NCBI GenBank assembly: GCA_020284085.1 | Contig: JACEVL010000468.1 | Span: forward strand, 1,195,001 to 1,259,000 | DNA: 64,000 nt | Source of the DNA: Aporrectodea caliginosa | Lineage: Eukaryota; Annelida; Clitellata; Crassiclitellata; Lumbricidae | Direction: 5' to 3' | Part shown: piece after piece, positions 37,501 to 47,805 of the stretch | How positions within the stretch are numbered: the stretch's first letter is position 1 | How the letters are laid out: each line of letters opens with the position of its first letter | Position numbers and translations under genes: made by a program | Notes under the pieces: generated by a model | What the model saw: the letters and a program-made list of their open reading frames with translations, nothing else | What the model was told of the DNA's origin: nothing | The model's database searches: none

Positions 37501-40500
37501 GTAGGCATTCATAAAGCCTCAAAATGCAGTTCAGGCTGTGAAAGTACATGTAGAAAACATTGTTTATTTGTAGATGTTGTCAGAATAATAGTTCCCACAC
37601 AGAAATTTAGTGATCTGCATATTAATCTGAAACTGTGATATTGATTATACACTAACTGATCTCTACAAATGGAGATAATAATATATTTGACTGTACACAA
37701 ATGGAAGTTTAATGTGTACACTTCCATTTGTAATAATAATATATTCGTTTTTATAAAAAAAGACAAATCTTGATGGCACACCGTACCCAGTTACATGTCG
37801 AAGCACAATCAAAAGAAATAATGAGAAGTGTAACAGAACTCTGTCAGTTATCGTCAGCAAAGAGGACCCAAGTGTTATTTCTATTAACTGTAACTGTAAC
37901 CGAAATAGCAAAATAACTGAAAAATGTCTTGCAGTTAACTGTAACTGAAACTGAAAAATACTGAATAACTGAAACTGTAATAGTAACTGAAAAACGAAAA
38001 CTGTATAACTGAAAAATAACAAAAGTTAACTGAAAAATAAAACATGAGTGTTTTTCTTACTTTTTGAATGGTAATCGTACTCTAGTCTACGGTAAGTTTT
38101 CTATACTCATTTCACTTCTGGTTTCTTTTCAGTTTTTTATGCTAGTTTCACTTCTGGGTCCTTTTCAGTTTTCTATGCTAGTTTAACTTCTGGTTACTTT
38201 TCAGTTTTCTATGTTTGTTGCACTTCCGGTTCCTTTTCCTTGCATTGTGTTGTCGTTGGCGCTAAACCGTAAATGCGTTAAACAATCCACGACTACGAGA
38301 ATAATGTTTAAGCCAGGTAGTGGTCGAAAAGTAGAAAGTGGCGTGTGGAAACATTTTGTTTACGAAGTCACAGACGACAAAAATCGATGTTGTATTCACA
38401 CCGTTGCTGGCAAGGACGTTGAAAACCACGAGTGTGGCACGCTAATTGTTGGAACAGAGCAAGTGTTAATCCGGAACATCGTGTTTTCCTTAAAGTAAAC
38501 TGACAATACGTTAAATCGCATTGATTTGCTGCGTAAATATTTCTGGTAACTGTTCAGAATACTTGTGGTCAGTGTGTCATTAGTCATGACTTGTGAAAAA
38601 AATAACTGATGCTATAACTGAAAAATAAAGAGAAATAACTGAAACTGTAACTGAAAAATGAAATAAAAAAACTGAAACTGAATAATCTGATTTCAGTTAA
38701 CTGTAACTATAACTTTAACTGAAAAATCATAAATTAGATAACTGTAACTGAAAAACCATAACTGAAATAACACTGGAGGACCCTAGAAATAAAGTTTTTA
38801 ACATCCTTTGCTGCTAACACGAATGGATGCTGTCTATGACGTAGGTTGTAGCGAGTTTTGGCGAGAGGTGGAAAAAGGCTCCTCAGGATGTGATTGTCAT
38901 TTCTCTATAATGGCAAGAAAGAGCCCAGCATTGGCTCCAGCCGCTAACTTCTCCATTTTCGATGACGTCGTCGGGAGGAACCTGAGTCGTCACCGCATGG
39001 GGTTCAACATTCGCTCCAATTTAGCGCTGTCTTCGCCCACAGTGAACCCCACCAGGCTAGGGCAGCGCAGAGGAGCCTCATGACTGAAGTGGCTCAAGCG
39101 ACATCTTACAGAGCTTCAGAGGGCAGTCCGTGGGCCCTTAATGGTATTCTCAGTGCATAGAGTAGAGACTGAACCGTTAACGATGGTCCTTTGAACTTCG
39201 ATATAACGAAGTTTTGCTGTATATGGCATGGTTTTTATAACGACCATATTGCCTCAGCCTGCTTGTCCACCGCTACCCGTTGGAGTGGAGGTCACGCCTT
39301 TTAAAGTCCTTTTGTACGGACCGTGCTAGCCTGATATTCAATCTCTAAAGCCGCTATCGCTATGGGATCCAGCACCCTGATGCACAGAGGCGCTTGAGGC
39401 ATAGGCTCTATCCAGTGTAGCCAACCAGGCCATAGCCCATTTTCGGTTTTGTGGCATTCTGTGATAACTGTTGACCCTTCCCTGAGTTAGTTTCGAGCAA
39501 CCCTGGACAGCTGTTGTGTTTGTGGTATGTTTCCGTGGAATTTTCCTACCCCAGGACCACATGCCTCTCATGAATGTTGTTGATGGAGACATGTAATAAA
39601 CTAGTCACTTCTGTATCTTCATGTTTTTAATCATTGTCTTATGTCTGCAGGAGATTTAGAGGGGTCTGTTGAGCACTTGGGAAATGCTGTACTGTTATGT
39701 CGAAATCAGTCACAGTTTCTGCAGACCCTTCAGGAGAATCTTCCAGCACCGGTGTTTCAACTGCTCATTCTTCGACTTCCATCAACAGCCACAGTAAGTC
39801 TGCAAATTGGTCAAACAACAGCTTTTCAAAATAATATTCATAGATTTTGTTATGTAAGTTCTTATAATGTATAGGTTCCTCATAAAGTTTACTGAACATT
39901 GCTAGATTGATCTACTGAGTATTGTTATGTGGCACTATAGAAGTTCCTACATTGGATTCAGTCAACTACTACTTCAAGGCTAAGTGCATCTCTTTCAATG
40001 CAGTTCTGTGCCCTTTTGTCCTACTTCTTTGTTTACCATGACTGACCTTTTTAAAATCGGATGAATGGCTCTGTTTTGTGTATGCCATTAAGTATTTGTG
40101 CATTGGTCGCAGGTTACATTGTTGGCTCTATTTGATGTCTCTGCTGCCTTTGACATGGTCGATCATGAAATCCTCCTACAGCGCCTTGAGACCTCATGTG
40201 GTCATAAGGGCACTTCCCTTCTTTGGTCTAGCTAGGTCTTATCTTACGGACTGAACACAAATGATAATTTCAGGTGACTCTAGATCACCCTGGGTTACGA
40301 TCAAATTTGGTGTCCCTCAAGGATCAGTACTTGGCCTCTCCTCTATCTTCTGTATACAGCAGACATCTCGTCTCTTTTTGCAAAACACCTAGGTACTGGC
40401 CATCTCTATGCCGATGATGTTGAGGCATGCGTTCATGGCTTCCCAACTGCTCAGCTCTCCCTCATTACTCGCATTGATGCTCTTTCTCAGGACCTTCACG

Positions 40501-41857
40501 CATGGATGTCTTCAAACCGGCTCTCCTTAAAACCAACTAAGACCAATTGATCTGGTTTGGCATCCACCAGCAACTTGCTAAGATTGACTATTCCCTTTTG
40601 GACGAAAATTTTCCTTCCTATGCCTTTCAACCTCTGTTCGTAACCTGGGTGTCACTCTTGATAGCTCTCTCTCTGTCTCTGACTACATTACTAATCTCAC
40701 CCTCTTCTGCTATTACCATTATTATTATATGGTGCGCGGTGGTGTAGGGGTATGTTGAGGGCGTTGCAGCCGGAGTTTTGCAGGTTCGAATCCACCTCAA
40801 GCCGCCGCGTAGGGATCCTGGGCAAGTCTTTCACTTGCAATTGCTCATGCGCCAGGCGTGAAACTCCGATTCAGTGTCCGCTGTAGTCGGGAGCGCCTCT
40901 GAGTAGAAATCGTGAAGTGGCGCTATAACAAGTGCTCATACATACATACATACCATCTCCGACGCCTGAAGGCAATCCGACGATCTGTTTCTTCTTTAGG
41001 TTTTACCTCGATAGTTCATGCCTTTATTTGCTCTTGCATCGAGTATTGTAATTCTCTCTTGGTTGGCCTCCCTAAAGTGTGCCTCTCCCCTCTGCAATTG
41101 GTCGTTAATGCAGCTGCCAGACTTATTGCCCGTCTTCCGCGATTCTCCCATATCTCTACATTCATGTTTGAACAACTACATTGGAATCCTCTTATTGCAC
41201 ACATCCAATTAAAGGTACTTGTCCTCATTTGCCGAATGCCGATCCTACCTAGGTCTTGCTCCTAAATACCTCTGTGACTCAGTATGTCGGCCTACCTCGG
41301 CCGCCTCCCTTCGTCCGCTCCGCTCTTCTGATCGTCTTGACCTTTTTGTTCCTCGTGTGAGAACGGCCATAGCTCAGTCCCATGCCTTTGCCTGCATTGG
41401 CCCTTCGCTATGGAATCAACTTCCCCCTTTGTTCGCTGTACCATACTCTCTGGTGGTCCTGCTACATATTTTCGTTACCTCAAAACTTGTTTTTAATCTC
41501 AAGGACTTTCGCACTGGGAGCGCCTCTGATTGGTGTTCACTGTGAGAGGCGCTTTATACATTTTTAAATACAATACAATTTGACAGTGGTGCTATGGAAG
41601 TGATTTGTTTGGTCGAGGAGAAAAATATCAGGCTGTTAGCATTAAGTCTGTGATGAAAACCTGGTGCAGATGATCAGTGTAGCCTATGAGGAACAACTTC
41701 TCATTAATCGTGTTGTCTTCTTAAAGGACAGATTCTACAGGCTGGAATCCTTCATTAGCATAACTTGTGTTGATAATAAACTATTTGTTTACCTTATATT
41801 TGCTTGTTTCAGCGCCTTGAAGCCAAATCTCAAACTGCTGAGGAAGAGATGTTCTAA
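34550..41857 (+). CDS. TOMM20: TOMM20, mitochondrial import receptor subunit TOM20, 5 exons, 144 aa
   Basis: Exons are 34550-34667, 36881-36927, 37356-37437, 39651-39793 and 41813-41857. All introns are GT-AG with phases 1, 0, 1 and 0. The product has 144 residues against 145 in human. Residues about 6-23 form the N-terminal membrane anchor, followed by the family signature FIGYCIYYDRKRRNDP. Exon 2 encodes the basic KRRKAR-type linker. Exons 3-4 encode the TPR-like receptor core (MEELFMQEM, then QGDLEGSVEHLGNAV, then LPAPVFQLLI). Exon 5 adds the acidic tail EEEMF. Known role: tail-out outer-membrane receptor of the TOM complex that binds mitochondrial presequences. Introns 1, 3 and 4 are loaded with mobile elements: two related MITEs and a 1.1-kb element, a BED-finger hAT, and a LINE with a SINE. 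The coding sequence itself looks intact. Confidence 0.95.
34816..35108. mobile_element. MITE with CCCGAATCCCCGAAA termini, copy 1
   Basis: Inverted ends are built from CCGAATCCCCGAAACC blocks. The 8-bp duplication GTTAGTAG is exact (34808-34815 and 35109-35116). It lies in TOMM20 intron 1. Confidence 0.8.
35260..36380. mobile_element. DNA element with ATGCTGATTTGCTGATTGG inverted ends
   Basis: Left end GGGCACGGGCAAAATGCTG is matched by an inverted right end containing CAGCATTTACCTGTGCCCC. The 8-bp duplication AGAAACAC is exact (35252-35259 and 36381-36388). Subterminal GCTGATT units recur at both ends. A second copy of the CCCGAATCCC MITE is nested at 35299-35557. No transposase. It lies in TOMM20 intron 1. 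Confidence 0.8.
35299..35557. mobile_element. MITE with CCCGAATCCC termini, copy 2, nested
   Basis: The body is collinear with 34816-35108 (shared AACATTTGAA.AGGCAGTATA and ATCAAGGCCACGCTA blocks) but more diverged. The flanks match at 7 of 8 positions (GGGACGGG and GGGATGGG). Confidence 0.65.
37870..38775 (+). mobile_element. hAT element remnant with BED-finger transposase fragment
   Basis: Ends AAGTGTTATTTC (mutated from CAG) and GAAATAACACTG are flanked by the exact 8-bp duplication GAGGACCC (37862-37869 and 38776-38783). Subterminal regions are packed with AACTGTAACTGAAAAA units on both sides. 38105-38240 is a roughly 40-bp tandem repeat (TTCACTTCTGGTTCCTTTTCAG type), about four units. 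38307-38498 encodes SGRKVESGVWKHF...DDKNRC...ECGTLIVG, resembling the N-terminal BED zinc finger of hAT transposases. It lies in TOMM20 intron 3. Confidence 0.75.
38307..38498 (+). pseudogene. hAT transposase N-terminal BED-finger fragment
   Basis: 64 codons from the internal ATG. Motif VWKHF, then DDKNRC, then a Cys/His-containing stretch and ECGTLIVG resemble a BED finger before the NLKRH part, which is degenerate. No catalytic core is seen. Confidence 0.5.
38784..39650. other. TOMM20 intron 3, right part; nothing recognised
   Basis: A short ORF at 38808-39083 shows no known domain. Confidence 0.4.
40105..41575 (+). pseudogene. CR1/L2-like LINE pseudogene, split by a SINE
   Basis: 40125-40550 reads LFDVSAAFDMVDHEILLQRLE, then LYADDVEACVHG, then LHAWMSSNRLSLKPTK with stops. 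After the SINE at 40727-40955 the frame resumes with HLRRLKAIRRSVSS, SIVHAFICSCIEYCNS, and IGPSLWNQLPP after a frameshift near 41230. The 3' end has the perfect stem AGCGCCTCT/AGAGGCGCT (41519-41552) and the tail AAATACAATACAAT. It is in TOMM20 intron 4, sense orientation. Confidence 0.85.
40727..40955 (+). mobile_element. SINE1 (tRNA-derived), plus orientation, inside a LINE
   Basis: A-box TGGTGTAGGGG (40740-40750) and B-box GGTTCGAATCC (40783-40793) define a pol III tRNA-like head. The 3' part GGGAGCGCCTCTGA...GGCGCTATAACAAG is the same hairpin as the LINE tail. It ends in (CATA)n. The LINE reading frame continues on both sides. Confidence 0.85.
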
Positions 41858-42243
41858 ACCACTCTCACCAATGACTATAAACTGAATGTAGAATTTCATT
41901 GATCATCGTGCATACATGTACAACTGTCTGTAGAACTTGTTAATAAAATTATATATGCAGTGCAACTATAGATATGTCACACAACTTAGAGTTGCAGATA
42001 TTTTTTGCAGCCAATTCTCTTAAATTCGTGATACTTGGATGTTTACTTTCAGTGTGCCATGTACATGTATATGTTCTGATGTCATGTCTTATTAATATGT
42101 TGTGTTGAGATGAAAGTGGTGTTATGCATACTGTAGAGCAAATGGTATTTGTTAAGGATTTTGTAATGTACAGCACAGATCACTGGATGTTGTTTTAACT
42201 TGGAACATAGCTCTGGAGCCATATTCTGATTTTAGACGACTAC

Positions 42244-42249
42244 AATAAA
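42244..42249 (+). promoter_or_regulatory. TOMM20 distal poly(A) signal, abutted by a gypsy LTR
   Basis: AATAAA 387 bp past the TOMM20 stop. A second AATAAA is at 41942-41947. The gypsy element begins at 42251, so the natural cleavage site and downstream GU-rich region of the distal signal have been displaced. Confidence 0.55.
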
Positions 42250-42490
42250 ATGTAGCGGAAAACCCCTTCTCCTCTCGGACAATTCGCACTCTTCTTCGTG
42301 TTGCGAAGGCAGAGGTTTCTGCTCAGGGTGACAGCAGTCTCACATGTCACTCGAAAGAGCGCAAGTCCGGCGTCTGGAGTATTGCAGACGACTTAAGGCA
42401 GACGACGCACTCAGATCAATCAACACAAGACCCAAGTCACTAGGTTTTGAACCCGTATATTGAGGCCAAATCGTCGGCCAACTCAACCAC

Positions 42491-43731
42491 CAGGGCCGTA
42501 GCGAGGCATGTGCCAACGGTGCCACGGCACAGGGCGCAATTCAAGAGGGGGCGCAAATTTTGAGGCGGAAAGATGTAATTACTAATCACTTGATCTTGAA
42601 ATCTAAAATATACATTATAAATGAAATAAATGTACTAAAATTAAATAATACCAATTTAGCAAATCTGGCATAGACCGAAATGGGCGCAGAAGCCAATTAG
42701 ATATATCGAGCGAACTGCCTTGGTTGTTGGAAATTTACGTTCTGAAAAGGTCTCTTGCGATACTGTTCCATGATTGTTGGAAAAGCGAGCGAAAGAACGC
42801 GGTTCTTTAGGCGCGTAGATTAGTCTATAAAACGAGGCGATGCACTAAGAAGGGGCTCTGAGATGATTTTGCATGTACCGTACCTGCTTACTGAAAAAAT
42901 GCATTGCTACAGAATAAACGTTAGGCCTAGCTAATTCGATCCCGATGAAACTAATTTTGGAAAAGACAGCTAACTTAAACAAACGGACTGATAAATATAA
43001 TTTTCGCGTAATTGGATGTGGAAACCGTTATCCGGTAGCCTATATCCCGTGAATTTCTTTTTTTTATTAAACTGAAGCCTAATCAGAGCTAGCGAAATGG
43101 CGGATGTTGAGTTGTCAGTGCCAGCTGGAGAGCTAGATGATTTAATCCAGAAAATTATTCAGCGGGAAGAAGAACAGGCCGAAGTTCTATTAAAGGAGTA
43201 TAGTTAGTGCTAAGACAGGGAGTGAACCCCCAGACCAATAGAAAAAGTACTGGTGTTGGGACGAGGAGCCCAATCAGAGCGGACACTTTTCTGTCGTCAC
43301 CAAAGCCGGTCGTAGGCTCTAAGCTCGGCCTAATATCTGAAGAGCTGAAATACATAGCGGCTAGTGGTGCTACATTTTCCCAATCACCGTCTGGACAAGG
43401 CCCTTAGGCCTACTTCACAAACCCGTTTTGATTACACGATGGAACACCCATGGCTTACGGTGGGGGAAGTCGAATCCTTTCCTCGTGGAACTTGCCCAAA
43501 TCCCTCTGTCCTCGAGGTCCCTTCAGCAGCGAAATAAAACTGAAGTGAGTAAAATTAAATGTTAATCGAAGCACAGAAACTTCGTTTCTATTTTCTTTAT
43601 TTATAGACAAAGCCTTATAATGTATATTATATCCGAGATATTTGGTCGTTTTTGGTTAAGTTGATCTTTGAGGGTGGGCGCTATAGATTTACGCTTGGCA
43701 CAGGGCGCAATAATAGCTTGCTACGGCCCTG
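42491..43731 (+). mobile_element. hAT-like element nested in the LTR of gypsy copy A
   Basis: Ends CAGGGCCGTAGC and GCTACGGCCCTG are inverted repeats. The 8-bp duplication TCAACCAC is exact (42483-42490 and 43732-43739). The intact LTR at 47880-47900 shows the undisturbed target. The GGCACAGGGCGCAA phrase is subterminal on both sides. The interior carries broken coding sequence (43097-43530) but no transposase I recognise. Confidence 0.92.
43097..43530 (+). pseudogene. Broken coding sequence inside a hAT (possible captured gene)
   Basis: Three stretches of gene-like composition lie in different frames. One starts at ATG 43097 (MADVELSVPAGELDD, then a charged QREEEQAEVLLKEY helix). One at 43207-43407 contains SSPKPVVGSKLGLISEEL. 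One at about 43411-43536 contains EHPWLTVGEVESFP. I do not recognise the family. The composition (acidic helix followed by Ser/Pro linker) is protein-like, and the frame breaks mark it as dead or as fused exons. Confidence 0.4.
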
Positions 43732-44829
43732 TCAACCACTGTCACAAAGATCAGCAACGGCATACAGGCATCGAACTCTCTTTTTTCGTCACAAAGTCAG
43801 AGCACACACTGCTCGAATATATTCCAACCCAACCTCTACACAAAAGCGTCCTCTATATATTATACTACTAATGAGGGGGGGGGGGTAAACCAGGCCAGGC
43901 ACCGTGCAAGGGCCGAGCGTGCAAGGGCCGGAGGCGTGCAGAAGCCGACCGTGCAAGGCCCACGGGGAAGGGGATAGGCGTGCAGAAGCCGACTGTGCAA
44001 GGGCCGGAGGCGTGCAGAAGCCGACGGTGCAAGGCCCAAGGGGAAGGGGATAGGCGTGCAGAAGCCGACGGTGCACGGCCCAAGGGGAAGGGGATAGGCG
44101 TGCAGAAGCCGACCGTGCAAGGCCCAAGGGGAAGGGGATAGGCGTGCAGAAGCTGACAGTAGGAGGGAAGCAAACAACCACAGTCAAAGCGAGCCAGTCC
44201 CACTCCTGGGGAGGACAACCCCAAAAACCCGCTACATCCTCCCCCACTACTAATGGGAATGTCCCCATTCCCGCAACGAATTACAACGGCCAAACCCCAG
44301 CCAAAGCACAGAATATAGCACGGCCAACGGGCCTAGTTCCCCAAAGTCCAAAACGAAGGCTGATTCGCAGCCAAAAACTCTTAAGGCTAAAAGTCAATAA
44401 AGTCTCTGAATTAAATGTTCATATCGAGTGGCCAGCGGCCCGAAAAAGTCCCTGAAAAAATCAAACAACAACAAAAATGCGTACGGCCAGCGGCCCAAAG
44501 AATTTACAATTAAAATTACGCAGCGGCCAGCGGCCAACAAAGAAAACTCTCGCCGTTTCTCGGCAACAATAAAAACAAAACATAACACGAAACAAGCTCA
44601 CGCCGATTCCCGGCAACAACAGAAGCAAGTGGCAACAAAGGTGCCCGAAAGTCTCTACAATCAGAGTCCATTTTCCTTACGCTAAAAAGTCTTTAAAAGT
44701 CCTTAGATTCTACCTTCATGGCCAACGGCCAACAACAAAGCAACAGAAAACGACGCCACACCGCGTCCATCCAAGTGTTAACTCAGTTCCACTCAAATAA
44801 AAGAAAGTCACCGTGTCTCTCAGTCCGAA

Positions 44830-46137
44830 TCAGAATCTGAAACGATCACCACCGGTTCCGGAAGGCGTTGACTTAAAGGGAGATCGACCAGCGAAGAGAT
44901 GGAGCCCGACATCGCCGGGCTGCGTTGCCCCCAGAGGAAGATAATCAGAATCAAGGTCTCCATCCGACAAAGCATGATTGGCGTCAGCAATTTCTTCCTC
45001 CGGATCCGGGGAAGCAGGGGGGTCCGTGATGATCTCATGGGCGTCAAGCGCTTCCTCCTGGTCATCCTCCATCGGGTCATCTGTGATGGTGATGGGTGCC
45101 TCCTCCGATCCCGGAATGGGAGGGGAAGAAGGCGTGCGTCTAACCACCACTGCCGTCACACGAGATTGCCCACCTGCTTCTTCTTCAAACACTTGTCGTG
45201 ACAGCGAGGAGCGGAAACAGGGAAAGCGTCGTCTGACACTCTCCTCGAACTGTTCCGGACTGCACACGAGACCAAGGCTGCGTGCCATCCTCCTGACACA
45301 CTGAACGTCTTCTGGTTTTGACGAAGCAGTTGCTGAGTCTGGTGGCACATCCTTTGCTGGAGCTGGCTTGGTTACCGGTTCCCCTTCGATTGGTTCCGAC
45401 GCAGGTTCCAGTCTCTCCTCAAGCGCTACCGATGCCGCCAGCATTTCGTCCTCGGGAGGAAGCGCTTGGTCGTGCGGGAGCACTCCCAGCAGAAAGTTCG
45501 GGGCGTCAACCAGGATGCTATCAACCATCCGCTGCAACTCTTCCCCCTCCTCATCAGACAGAAACTGCAAGGAGGAATCGGGGAACGGTTCCGCCCGAAG
45601 CTCTGGCTGGTCGAGACATGCTTCAAGGTCTGCCGACTCGATCAACGGTAATGACCCGGAGGGAATCATCACGCCCTCCATGGAATCCACCCACGTAGCG
45701 TCTTCCAGCATCGGGGGGTCGAATTCATCTATGAAGTTGACCGCATTGGGGACAGCCTCCAGCCCCAGCGAAAGGGAAGAAGGAGGGGCCTCCGTTACCC
45801 GGCAGACAAATTCCACGTCCCGATGTGCTGACTTAACATGACGAGTCAGCGAGCGCTTCGCACTGACCCCGTAGTAACACCCTTTGCAGATTTCGCACTG
45901 CGCAACTTCTTCTTCCATGGTCGCGGAACGAATGACAATGTCACGTCTGTTCTCAACGAAGGTCATCAATAGCAATGATGCTGACCGGCCGTGCACGCAT
46001 GCAGGCCAAGGGGTCGGAAGCCAAGACCTCCCACCCATCATTTCAGCATCACTATTCGTGGACTCATCAGACCAATCAGCAGTCGCAAAGGCGACGGTAA
46101 AGACCCCTCTCCTCACCCTTTGATGGCTGCTTATCAT
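44830..46137 (-). CDS. 435-codon ORF with C2H2 zinc finger, cargo of gypsy copy A
   Basis: Open from ATG 46137 to the stop at 44830. The first roughly 10 residues (AMISSHQR) align with the integrase SSHQRDWD block of copy B, so the ORF entrance is retrotransposon-derived. The true protein may start at MEEEVAQ (about residue 73). It then has a C2H2 finger: CEIC, then Y, S and L spacers, then TRHVKSAH. The remaining roughly 330 residues are acidic, Pro/Ser/Glu-rich and low in hydrophobic blocks. No RT, nuclease or transposase motif is seen. N-terminal C2H2 fingers followed by an acidic region occur in R2/NeSL-like LINE ORFs and in chromatin proteins; either could be the source. That it stays open in a wrecked element is notable. 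The function is unknown. Confidence 0.5.
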   Translation of the reverse strand: MISSHQRVRRGVFTVAFATADWSDESTNSDAEMMGGRSWLPTPWPACVHGRSASLLLMTFVENRRDIVIRSATMEEEVAQCEICKGCYYGVSAKRSLTRHVKSAHRDVEFVCRVTEAPPSSLSLGLEAVPNAVNFIDEFDPPMLEDATWVDSMEGVMIPSGSLPLIESADLEACLDQPELRAEPFPDSSLQFLSDEEGEELQRMVDSILVDAPNFLLGVLPHDQALPPEDEMLAASVALEERLEPASEPIEGEPVTKPAPAKDVPPDSATASSKPEDVQCVRRMARSLGLVCSPEQFEESVRRRFPCFRSSLSRQVFEEEAGGQSRVTAVVVRRTPSSPPIPGSEEAPITITDDPMEDDQEEALDAHEIITDPPASPDPEEEIADANHALSDGDLDSDYLPLGATQPGDVGLHLFAGRSPFKSTPSGTGGDRFRF

Positions 46138-46340
46138 AGCATCAATGACCCGGGGAAGATGTCCAATTAAACCGTTCTCGGGAAAGTAAACAAGAAATAC
46201 CCGTAGCCAATTAACACCAGGTCCCCTGCGAAATCCCTGAAACCGGTTTCCTAAACTCTTGATTGATTAGAAACTGTAACGGCACCCTCTGTATTACGGC
46301 CATTACCCCTCTCAAATCCCTGGTAAGAATCTCTCCTTTC

Positions 46341-47805
46341 TTACCGAAACTGCCATACGATTAACAGAAAAACTGAGAACAGCGCTCTAGCTAATGGCTT
46401 GCCTGCAGCCATCTTATGCGACGGTGGTCGTCGCCGTAAAAGCTGGTGTACGGGGCGCGCATCTCCCGTCTCAATCTTCCGCGTACATACCGATGTCCTT
46501 CCCAAGTCTCGGTCAGTGACGGAGAAAACATCACCGTACTCTACCAGCAATCCTCTCAATCTTTCCCTAATCTCCGGGGACACATCGTCGGGCAGATCGG
46601 CCAACAATATCTCACTAGGCGAAACAGCATCTATCGGCCCTACATTCTCATCATTCTGCTTACTGGACTCAACCTCTACCGGGTGTAATCCTCCTAAAAG
46701 CTGGTCCTTGGGCAACCGAACCAGGTTCTCACTTAAATTCACAATCCTAACGCGGCTGTCCGCGTAATCACCGTCCATTACACGAGAAGATGATCCCTAG
46801 GTTGGATTTCTTGAGCCTCTGTCATCCAAGCAGGCGCAATAGTAGTCAAGTCCCCATACACAGTTTTCACCGGGACATCGCTCTGGCACCGAGGGGACAC
46901 TAATACCTCGACGACGATCACGCGCCGGCACCACGTAGAACCATTACCTCTCACCAGGGAGATACGTCTACGGTCAATAAACAAGGCTCCCGGCCCAAAA
47001 CTTAAGCGGCAGCGATGCTCCCTCGACCAGTCCATCCCAAGCATAGGCTCAGCAATGTGCTCTGACACCAAAAACGAAGTATTAATCTGTAAACCACCCC
47101 TATCTTAATGGGCACATGGACTTCCCCAAGGACACGTATAGCAGTCCCATTAGCAGCCATCAAAAAGCGATTGCAAGAGCGAAGTTCTAACCCGTCGACG
47201 GTAGATGAAGGCACCAGGCTGACTTCTGATCCCGTGTCGACCAAGCACAGCTGCGGTCGTCCGTGAATCGTTCCTCGGATGTAGATGGCGTTCTTGCTGG
47301 CTCGGTCCGGCAGACTCGGACGTGTCGTGTTGTTTCTGGCCACCGGGTCCGGTGGCGTCGTAGCTTGTTCATCATCGGTCGGTGCGGTCTTGTTCGGTCG
47401 GTTCCTGAAGCGGCGTGCTTGATGGCAGTTACGCGAGATGTGACCGGCTCGACCACAGTTGTAGCAAGTCACCGATCGTCGCATGTTCTCCTGTGGCGTC
47501 GTAGTTTGTTCGGGGCGAGCGTCTCGACCCGGTCCATCGTGCGTCGAAGTTCCTTGGCGGAGCTCCCGGAGTTGACGGTCAATTCGCTGCTCAATCTCTC
47601 GCTGGAATCGTCGCTGCTCCTCCATCTGTGTCGCCAGAAACCGGTCCAGCTGCGTCTGCAACTGGGGGTTCACGTCGGTTTCCTGGGCTCCACGCACTCT
47701 GTTCGGCTGTCTTCTCCGGTCGTCGGAGTCGGTCGCTTCATCAAGAGTCTTCGGCTCTCGCTCGCGTACTTTGAGCGAAAGTTCTCGGTCTCTCATCGCT
47801 TCCAA
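46341..47805 (-). pseudogene. gag-protease remnant of gypsy copy A
   Basis: 47805-47002 encodes the end of gag with a 12-codon deletion relative to copy B, the CCHC knuckle CYNCGRAGHISRNC and the protease motif LVDTGSEVSLV. The frame then breaks near 47095 and the protease continues in the -1 frame (LGMDW). Another break lies near 46790. 46778-46341 covers the spacer before RT and stops at the RT entry, where the rest is deleted. Confidence 0.8.

Noticed and set aside
43789..44293. Three overlapping ORFs with CTPIPFPLG-like repeats
   Set aside because: This is the LTR tandem array of gypsy copy A, open in several frames, and not a gene.
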